A DNA stretch of 42,699 nucleotides from contig CALXCD010000013.1 of NCBI GenBank assembly GCA_944386715.1, forward strand, positions 1 through 42,699, written 5' to 3'. A model generated the notes under the pieces. It saw only the letters and a program-made list of their open reading frames with translations. It was not told where the DNA came from and searched no databases. Positions 35,404 to 42,699 of this stretch are shown here, piece after piece. Positions within the stretch are counted from its first letter, which is position 1, and each line of letters starts with the position of its first letter. Position numbers and translations under genes: made by a program. The stretch comes from an uncultured Clostridia bacterium (GTDB lineage: Bacteria > Bacillota > Clostridia > TANB77 > CAG-508).

Positions 35404-35450
35404 TAATCTGTTTCAGGTTATCTGGGTATATTCTAACCTATTTCAGGTTA
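35404..35450. promoter_or_regulatory. Two 17-bp dyads, candidate operators of the sortase cassette
   Basis: TAAYCTRTTTCAGGTTA occurs at 35404-35420 and again at 35434-35450, exactly 30 bp apart (about three helical turns). Each has inverted ends (TAAYCT/AGGTTA). They lie 20-66 bases upstream of the sortase start, in the gap shared with the divergent Cro/C1-type regulator, its most likely ligand. Confidence 0.6.
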
Positions 35451-35589
35451 AAAGTCAATACTTTTTTTTTCATATTTTAAAATCTTTTTGAGGGCTTATA
35501 TTGTCCGAAATTTAAATATTTTTTTGAATTTTGTCTACAATATATTTAACATAGATTGTAGCATTTTTGTCTTATAGGGGGGATAGAAT

Positions 35590-35826
35590 TTGACGAATAA
35601 TGGAAATGTATATCATAGGATTAGAGCTTTACGCGAAGACCATGATTTAACACAAAAAGAAATTTCTAAAATTTTAAATATGTCTCAAACCGGTTATTCT
35701 AAATATGAAACTGGTGAAAATGATATTCCGACTAAAATTTTGATTCAATTGGCAAAGTATTATCATACTTCTGTTGATTATTTATTAGGTATTACTGATA
35801 TTAGCGAACCTTATGAACAAAAATAA
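35590..35826 (+). CDS. Cro/C1-type helix-turn-helix regulator, TTG start
   Basis: A 78-residue XRE-family repressor. The helix-turn-helix runs through LTQKEISKILNMSQTGYSKYE, and the tail ends TSVDYLLGITD as in many Firmicute regulators. TTG start, placed by a GGGGGG site. Divergent from the sortase-cohesin-dockerin genes, with paired dyads between, so it probably controls them and itself. Confidence 0.82.
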   Translation: MTNNGNVYHRIRALREDHDLTQKEISKILNMSQTGYSKYETGENDIPTKILIQLAKYYHTSVDYLLGITDISEPYEQK

Positions 35827-35868
35827 ATCACCATCAAAATTTGTAATTTTTTTGATGGTGATTTATTT
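35821..35868. terminator. Bidirectional intrinsic terminator
   Basis: 19-bp perfect arms (35821-35839, 35850-35868), T-rich on both strands. It lies between the convergent regulator and WG-repeat genes. Confidence 0.85.
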
Positions 35869-35885
35869 TATCATTCCTTATATTA

Positions 35886-37412
35886 TTACTCTCCATTGTT
35901 TTGTTCATCATTTGATTGCTGGCTACTTTCTTCCTGTTGCCCGTTTTGTTGCTCATTATTACTATTTTGCACTTCATTTTGTTGCTCGACATTATTTTGT
36001 TCATCATTTTGTTCTTCAGTTGTATTTGTATTATTATCATTTTGTTTTACTTCGTTAGCATTTAGAACTGTTCCATCTTCATCTTTTGCTACAATTCCTT
36101 GACTATCTAAATATTCTTCTACATCTAATTTATTATTATTATATGTCATATAATAACGATTTTCTCCAGATTCAATGGTTAAATAGATATCATCTGTAAG
36201 AGTTCCTATTAATACTCTTCCTGATGAATTTATCAATCCATATTTCTTATTAGAACATGTAACAATAACATCATAATTCGGTATTACTAATAAATTCATA
36301 GCATCTTTATTGCTAGAAGCAATATATCCAAAACTATCATATTCAATATCTACGATTAATTTTCCATTTTTGTTATATAAGCCCCATAATTTATCTTTAC
36401 GTACAGGAATTAAATTATTTACTAAAATATATCCGTTTTTAATATCATTTTTTTCAAATTGACTTGGGTCAATTCCAATTTCATCATATTCTACGTAAAT
36501 TTTTATATTTCCTCTTGTATCAATAACTCCATATTTATCATCTCTTTTTACTACATATAATCCTGCATCACTATCCATTAATTCAATAGAATCATATATT
36601 AATTGTACTCTGGTATCTTTTGTTTTGGTAATGATTCCTACTTTTTTATTGCTTTCTACTTTAAATTCACCTGAATTTGGTAGATATGTAATATTATCAT
36701 ATTTGGCTTCTATAATTGTATTTCCTGTTGATGCTTCTACTACTCCGTATTTATTGTTTTCTTTGTCTTTTTTTACTACTAACATATCTTGTAAAATTGC
36801 TTTTTGATTTGTAAAATTATCACTTAATTCTACATATCCATAATCTAATACCACAGAAGAATATCCTTGTACTAAATAAGGTAATGTGAATATGGTAATT
36901 GTTTTTGCTGCTTCATTATATTCAAAACTAACATTAAAAGCTGTTTCCATTCCTTCTGTTGTGGTATATAATACACCGTTTCTAGCAATGATAGGTTCAT
37001 CAATATAAAAATATTCATAATTAGCATCTTTTTCTTGTAAATTTAACTTATATATCTTATTGGAGTTTAAAGAAAAGTTTGTTATTTCATTTTCTCCTTG
37101 AATATAACATTTGCTAGGGTCTTCTGATTTATCATTATATTCTCCATTATAACATTCATATCCTAAATAACTTGCTATATCTTTAATAGGTACATATATT
37201 TTATCGCCATCAAACACTAACATTTGTTTTACTTTTTCATTTGCCACTCCGTTAATTGTTAATTTTAAAGTATTAGATTGCACATATACCATTGCTATAG
37301 CAACGCCTATAATGATAAACACTATTAATACAATACAAACTAAAACTATTTTTGCCATTTTTTTAGACTTATCTTCTTTTTTTGGTTTAAAACTTTCTTC
37401 CATTAAATTCAT
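35886..37412 (-). CDS. Membrane-anchored WG-repeat protein with copper-amine-oxidase-like N domain
   Basis: A 508-residue protein, probably displayed outside. Basic cytosolic end and one membrane helix (about 22-45). A stalk-type copper amine oxidase N-terminal domain follows (DGDKIYVPIKDIASYLGY). About five WG/KWG repeats come next, for example KYGVVEAS, KYGVIDTRG, LWGLYNKNG and KYGLINSSG. The last 70 residues are almost only Asn, Gln and Glu. Function is unknown; WG repeats often mediate contacts. GGGAGGG precedes the ATG. It directly follows tgt, probably by read-through. Confidence 0.8.
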   Translation of the reverse strand: MNLMEESFKPKKEDKSKKMAKIVLVCIVLIVFIIIGVAIAMVYVQSNTLKLTINGVANEKVKQMLVFDGDKIYVPIKDIASYLGYECYNGEYNDKSEDPSKCYIQGENEITNFSLNSNKIYKLNLQEKDANYEYFYIDEPIIARNGVLYTTTEGMETAFNVSFEYNEAAKTITIFTLPYLVQGYSSVVLDYGYVELSDNFTNQKAILQDMLVVKKDKENNKYGVVEASTGNTIIEAKYDNITYLPNSGEFKVESNKKVGIITKTKDTRVQLIYDSIELMDSDAGLYVVKRDDKYGVIDTRGNIKIYVEYDEIGIDPSQFEKNDIKNGYILVNNLIPVRKDKLWGLYNKNGKLIVDIEYDSFGYIASSNKDAMNLLVIPNYDVIVTCSNKKYGLINSSGRVLIGTLTDDIYLTIESGENRYYMTYNNNKLDVEEYLDSQGIVAKDEDGTVLNANEVKQNDNNTNTTEEQNDEQNNVEQQNEVQNSNNEQQNGQQEESSQQSNDEQNNGE

Positions 37413-37429
37413 TTGTATCCCTCCCCCTT

Positions 37430-38557
<1,128 letters not shown>

Positions 38558-38578
38558 TTATTTTCCTACCTTTCTTTT

Positions 38579-38640
38579 TTGGCAATGGTTCCAGGTTTGA
38601 ATGCCAATTTTTTGGCATTGGTTCCAGGTTTAAATGACAA
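38579..38640. repeat. Intercistronic hairpin repeat, copy E (queA to tgt)
   Basis: GGTTCCAGGTTTGAATGCCA, TTTTTT, then GGCATTGGTTCCAGGTTTAA. It starts one base after the queA stop codon and ends just before the tgt ribosome site. Confidence 0.85.
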
Positions 38641-38641
38641 C

Positions 38642-39664
38642 TTACATAATAAGCATTGCATCTCCAAAACTAAAAAATCTATATTTTTCTTTGACAGCTT
38701 GTTGATAAGCTTTCATGATATATTCTCTTCCTGCTAGTGCAGATACCAACATTAATAGTGTAGATTCTGGTAAATGGAAGTTGGTAATTAAAGCATCTAG
38801 ACATTTAAAGTGATATCCTGGATAAATAAAAATTTGTGTATCTCCTTCTGTAGGCTTTACCATTCCCTTTTCATCTGCAATGGTTTCTAATACTCTACAA
38901 GAAGTTGTCCCTACTGCTATTACTCTTTTGCCGTTTTGTTTTGCTTGGTTTATTTTATCTGCATCTTCTTGTTTGATATAAAAATGTTCTGAATGCATTT
39001 CATGATTTTCTACTGTTTCTTCTTTCACTGGTCTGAAAGTTCCTATTCCAACATGCAAGGTTACATTTGCAACAGATATGCCCTTTTTTTGTATCTCTTC
39101 TAATAATTCTGGTGTAAAATGTAATCCTGCTGTAGGTGCTGCAGCTGACCCTTCATATTTTGCATAAACCGTTTGATATCTATCTTTTTCTTTTAGTTCT
39201 TCGTGGATATATGGTGGTAATGGCATTAATCCAATTTGGTCTAAAATTTCATTGAAAATTCCCTGATACTCAAACTGTACTTTTCTAGTTCCTCCTGGCA
39301 TTACTTCTAATATATTTGCTTTTAATAGTCCTTCTCCGAAAACCACTTTAGTTCCTACATGTAATTTATTTCCTGGACGTACGATACATTCCCATATATC
39401 ACCTTCGATATTATTTAATAACAAGAATTCAACATTTGCTCCTGTTTCTTTTTTTCCGTATAATCTTGCAGGCAATACTTTTGTATTGTTTCTTACTAAA
39501 ACATCTCCTGGTTCTAAATAATCTATTATGTCTTTGAAAATTTTATGTTCTATTGTTTGCTTATTTCTGTTTAGCACCATCAATCTAGAACGGTCTCTTT
39601 GTTTGATTGGTGTTTGCGCAATTAATTCTTCTGGTAAATCATATTTAAAATCTGATACTTTCAA
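38642..39664 (-). CDS. queA: S-adenosylmethionine:tRNA ribosyltransferase-isomerase
   Basis: A 340-residue enzyme that builds the epoxyqueuosine cyclopentane ring on tRNA from S-adenosylmethionine. N-terminal [13 protein letters not shown], the central [23 protein letters not shown] and the [17 protein letters not shown] tail are all conserved. Normal length. It heads a queA-tgt pair. Confidence 0.96.
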   Translation of the reverse strand: MKVSDFKYDLPEELIAQTPIKQRDRSRLMVLNRNKQTIEHKIFKDIIDYLEPGDVLVRNNTKVLPARLYGKKETGANVEFLLLNNIEGDIWECIVRPGNKLHVGTKVVFGEGLLKANILEVMPGGTRKVQFEYQGIFNEILDQIGLMPLPPYIHEELKEKDRYQTVYAKYEGSAAAPTAGLHFTPELLEEIQKKGISVANVTLHVGIGTFRPVKEETVENHEMHSEHFYIKQEDADKINQAKQNGKRVIAVGTTSCRVLETIADEKGMVKPTEGDTQIFIYPGYHFKCLDALITNFHLPESTLLMLVSALAGREYIMKAYQQAVKEKYRFFSFGDAMLIM

Positions 39665-39712
39665 TTTTTTTGCTCCTTTATTTTCTATTTTTATTTCATT
39701 TTCTATTTGAAT

Positions 39713-41044
39713 CTATATTTTTACAATACCCCTCACATTATTTATTATGTGATTGAAAAGTTCTCTTATTTCTTCTATGATATTTTCTGGTTCTTTAAAA
39801 TAATCTAAAGAATAAGAATAGTCAAAATTACTTTTTTTAGCTGGTTTTAATTTATATATTTCTTCTGGTAGTCCTAAGTTACCATCATTTGATTTTATAT
39901 TTTTGTTCATATAATCTTGATACCATTTTTTTTGCCCATAAATTGCTTCATTTTGATATCCATATTTTTCATAATCATGTAATGCTAGTATTTGATATCC
40001 ATATTCTTCTGCGTTCCTTTCCAAAGAATGTAGAAATTCATGTAAAAATACTTCTTCTGGGAATTGATTTATTCCTCTGCTATATTTATATATATAGCTT
40101 TTGGAATCATTTGGTAAACGTATATTAGAGAAACCAATTCCATAATAGTCCATGGAACCTAATCCTATCCAATCATTTATTTTAATATCTGTTTGGTGTT
40201 CTTCATCTCCTAGTCTTACTATTGCAAAAATATGATCATAATCTTTTTGGTTTATGATATCTTTTATTTGTTTTTCTATATCTTCTGGTGCTACATAATA
40301 CCCAAATTCATTATCATAGGATAGACTAGTTATTGGTGTTTCTATTTCATAGATATCACAATTTGCTTTCATCTTTTGGTTAGATAATTCTTGGGTTGAT
40401 GTTTCAAATCGATGAATCGTATCTGTAATAGTAGATATATCATTTGAGTTAATGGTTAATTTTATTTCTTTTTGGTTAATAGTGACATTGGTATTTTTGA
40501 AAAAGAAACAGGCAAAGTTCCAATTCGTATTTTCTTCTGCAATTCCTTCTTCTATAGTGATATCTGAAAACCAGACTTCTCCTTTTGCTTTTCCTAGATA
40601 TCCTCCTAGTCTGAATCCAATTTCTACTTTTTCCCTATCTTTGCTATTAAATATTAATTCTATTTTTTGCCATTCATTGGTGCCTGTTAATGCTATTGAC
40701 CTTTCTGTCGTGTCTGAAATTGCAATTTGAGCTCCAATTCCTGTTTTTTGTTCTTCTGTTTGTACATTATTTGTTTTTACCATACAGGTTACTTTATATG
40801 GTGTATTTTTATTTACATTAATTTCTTTTGAAAACATGGCATCATTATATTCGTCTGTTTTTATTCGATAACTTCTTTGGTTAGAATATTTTACTTCATT
40901 ATCTCTTTTGAATTCAGCTGTATATAAATCAGATTCTTTTCTAACAAAGTCATTGAAATTATTTTCTTGATAGAATTGATAAGCAAAATATAATATGATT
41001 AACAAAATGATTAATATAATCGTATTTTTTATATGATTCTTCAT
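39713..41044 (-). CDS. Membrane-anchored protein with carbohydrate-binding-like domain and HEXXH motif
   Basis: A 443-residue protein. A single N-terminal membrane helix anchors it. Residues 50-170 form a beta-rich region with the features of a carbohydrate-binding module (TDEYNDAMFSKEINV, IELIFNSKD, GEVWFSDITIEEG). A later part carries HEFLHSLE, a gluzincin-type zinc protease motif (HEXXH), with conserved-looking flanks. The family is not recognised and the third metal ligand is not identified, so protease activity is inference. I start at the second ATG, which has AGGA seven bases upstream. Not obviously in an operon. Confidence 0.65.
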   Translation of the reverse strand: MKNHIKNTIILIILLIILYFAYQFYQENNFNDFVRKESDLYTAEFKRDNEVKYSNQRSYRIKTDEYNDAMFSKEINVNKNTPYKVTCMVKTNNVQTEEQKTGIGAQIAISDTTERSIALTGTNEWQKIELIFNSKDREKVEIGFRLGGYLGKAKGEVWFSDITIEEGIAEENTNWNFACFFFKNTNVTINQKEIKLTINSNDISTITDTIHRFETSTQELSNQKMKANCDIYEIETPITSLSYDNEFGYYVAPEDIEKQIKDIINQKDYDHIFAIVRLGDEEHQTDIKINDWIGLGSMDYYGIGFSNIRLPNDSKSYIYKYSRGINQFPEEVFLHEFLHSLERNAEEYGYQILALHDYEKYGYQNEAIYGQKKWYQDYMNKNIKSNDGNLGLPEEIYKLKPAKKSNFDYSYSLDYFKEPENIIEEIRELFNHIINNVRGIVKI

Positions 41045-41117
41045 TTTCATTCCTTTTCATTATAGTCTCTCTTTTTATTATATATGATTTTTACGAAGAT
41101 AGCAATGCAAAATGCAC

Positions 41118-41146
41118 AAAAACTCAAGCTTTTTACTTGAGTTTTT
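41118..41146. terminator. Intrinsic terminator after the glycosyltransferase
   Basis: 11-bp perfect arms (AAAAACTCAAG) around a 7-nt loop, T-rich on both strands, about 20 bases beyond the glycosyltransferase stop. Confidence 0.75.
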
Positions 41147-41164
41147 TATTTAATTTATTTATTT

Positions 41165-42421
41165 TTATACTTTTTCTACAATTTCTGATGTTTCTGATAC
41201 ATCTGCAATTTTAATATCTCTAACATGATTGATTTTTTCCCATGTTGTTTCTCTTTTAAATAGACATTTAAAATTGATTAGTAGCCATGACCCCATAAAT
41301 AGTGGATAACATAGTAATCCTTTTATCATTGGCTTGATTGGTCTTCTATCTAACATCATAACGATTAGTGCTGTTCCTATTGGTAAAAGGAATGTTGGAA
41401 TTAAATATCTTAGAATATTTACTACTAATTCCATTTCTGTCATACCATTACCTGCATACATTAAAAAGTTAGTTGCTAATAATACTAAAGTAATGACAAA
41501 CATTGGTATACTTCCTACTATATATAATAAGCCGTCAAAATTCATCATTGTCTTATTTTCTTTTGCTGCTTGTGCTAATGGTTTAGTATATTCTTTTATA
41601 CATTGCATATGACCTACTGTCCATCTACTTCTCTGTGACCAAGATTGTTTAAATCCTGTTGGTTGTTCATCATATACAATAGCATCTGTTGCCCAACCTA
41701 ATTTTTTTCCTGCAATGATTCTTTTTAAAGAAAACTCTATATCTTCTGTTAAGGTGACTGTATCCCATCCTTGTGGTTTTACGACATCAAATCTTACCAT
41801 AAATCCTGTTCCGTTTAATAATGGTGATAGACCTAAATTATATCTTGCTAAATGGTAGAATCTATGCATTGTCCAGTAAAATAGTGCATATCCTGATGTT
41901 ATCCAGTTATCAGATGGATTTTTAATGTCTCTATAACCTTGAACTACGTCTTCTCCTTGGCATAATTTTTTATTCATATTTTTAATAAAGTTTTTATCTA
42001 CAATGTTATCTGCATCAAAAATGAAAAATGCATCATAAGGAGCATTCTCTTTTATTTTTTGTTGTAAAAACCAGTTTAATGCATATCCTTTTGTTTTCTT
42101 TGTTTCGTCAAATCTTTCATAGACAATTGCTCCTGCTTGTTTTGCAACTTTTGCAGTATTGTCTGTACAATTATCTGCAATCACATAAATATCATATAAA
42201 TCTTTATTGTAAGTTTGCTTTTTTAAACTTTCTATTAAATTTGCTACTACAGCCTCTTCATTGTGAGCTGGTATAATTGCCATAAATCTGTGGTCTTTTT
42301 TTATTTTTAATGGTTTGTCTTTTAATTTTACTAATGAGCATAAACTTACCATGATTTGATATAACCAGAATATGGTTATTGTCCATACTAATGCTTCTCT
42401 TAGTATATATAAATAATCCAT
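41165..42421 (-). CDS. Family 2 glycosyltransferase, processive membrane type
   Basis: A 418-residue membrane glycosyltransferase. N-terminal helix (about 8-28). The GT-A domain has AIIPAHNEE, the metal-binding DAD (FIFDADN), the acceptor-site TEDIEFS and QRSRW, the QxxRW motif of BcsA/NodC/hyaluronan-synthase-like processive enzymes. Three or four helices follow. It would extend an exported polysaccharide; product and sugar donor are unknown. No partner genes for export are in the window. Confidence 0.88.
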   Translation of the reverse strand: MDYLYILREALVWTITIFWLYQIMVSLCSLVKLKDKPLKIKKDHRFMAIIPAHNEEAVVANLIESLKKQTYNKDLYDIYVIADNCTDNTAKVAKQAGAIVYERFDETKKTKGYALNWFLQQKIKENAPYDAFFIFDADNIVDKNFIKNMNKKLCQGEDVVQGYRDIKNPSDNWITSGYALFYWTMHRFYHLARYNLGLSPLLNGTGFMVRFDVVKPQGWDTVTLTEDIEFSLKRIIAGKKLGWATDAIVYDEQPTGFKQSWSQRSRWTVGHMQCIKEYTKPLAQAAKENKTMMNFDGLLYIVGSIPMFVITLVLLATNFLMYAGNGMTEMELVVNILRYLIPTFLLPIGTALIVMMLDRRPIKPMIKGLLCYPLFMGSWLLINFKCLFKRETTWEKINHVRDIKIADVSETSEIVEKV

Positions 42422-42523
42422 TTTTTTACCTCTCTTTTTTAATAATATTTGTATATATTATTATGCTACCTTTTTTATTATACTATTATTGGCAATTTAT
42501 TGCAACATTTTTTTAAAAAAATT

Positions 42524-42637
42524 TTATCTTCTTCTATCACTTGCTCTTGGATCTTCAAATTCTTCATCTAATTCATGGATGACTTCTTCTGGTTTTTTGT
42601 CCTCTTTTTTCTTTTCTCCAAACCGGGAATTTGACAG
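42524..42637 (-). other. Possible C-terminal coding fragment at the right edge
   Basis: A Lys/Glu/Asp-rich frame (FGEKKKEDKKPEEVIHELDE, then EFEDPRASDRRR and stop) looks like a protein C-terminus. It has an upstream stop and no start codon, and it contains one in-frame CGG. A different frame just upstream reads a hydrophobic MLISILYLINCQIP, which could be the missing membrane part with a one-base lesion. The window ends too soon to decide. Confidence 0.3.
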
Positions 42638-42699
42638 TTAATTAAATATAAAATCGATATAAGCATTGAAAGTGCTTAATTTTTTTGTCAAATTTTCCT

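Noticed and set aside
42524-42637. Third CGG +1 frameshift of the same type as fabH and cwlJ
   Set aside because: The frame containing CGG is the downstream one and has a stop just upstream, so a +1 skip there does not join it to a longer protein.

Overview
The window looks like a chromosomal segment of a low-GC, Gram-positive, endospore-forming Firmicute, probably an anaerobic Clostridia member. The evidence is strongly AT-rich DNA, purine-rich ribosome binding sites (GGAGG), type II fatty acid synthesis, a CwlJ/GerQ germination pair, sortase with LPXTG surface proteins, and many U-tract hairpin terminators. Nearly all genes lie on the minus strand. I saw no rRNA, tRNA, CRISPR array or intact transposase.

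Layout: 1-2.8 kb holds an acidic coiled-coil protein and two small Cro/C1-type regulators. 2.9-8.1 kb holds a DUF2569-like membrane protein, a BlaI/M56 sensor pair, a SipW-type signal peptidase and a remnant of an Rpn-family nuclease. 8.5-12.7 kb holds an unknown protein, thioredoxin and its reductase, gerQ, cwlJ (frameshifted) and a small membrane protein. 12.8-21 kb holds a class B penicillin-binding protein, hisS, a glyoxalase-II-like hydrolase, rel and recJ. 21.1-30.7 kb is the fatty acid synthesis cluster fabH(frameshifted)-fabD-fabG-fabF-accB / fabZ-accC-accD-accA-fabI, split by a small gene on the opposite strand. 30.8-35.8 kb is a surface-assembly cassette: dockerin protein, LPXTG-anchored cohesin protein, sortase and a divergent regulator. 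35.9-42.4 kb holds a WG-repeat protein, tgt, queA, a putative metalloprotease and a family 2 glycosyltransferase.

The most unusual signal is a pair of single-base frameshifts, one in fabH and one in cwlJ. Each lies exactly at an in-frame CGG codon in the same context, A(A/G)T-CGG-A. Skipping the C restores a perfect family alignment in both. Apart from those two sites, I found no in-frame CGG in any recognised minus-strand gene (about 12,000 codons read by eye). The only other in-frame CGGs are two in the small plus-strand gene inside the fatty acid cluster and one in a doubtful ORF at the right edge. This suggests CGG is a starved or unassigned codon used as a +1 programmed frameshift site.

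Two families of non-coding repeats also stand out. One comprises MITE-like palindromic elements sharing a conserved core; one copy has a clean 8-bp target duplication. The other is an intercistronic hairpin repeat that sits directly at gene 3' ends and in two cases supplies the stop codon.
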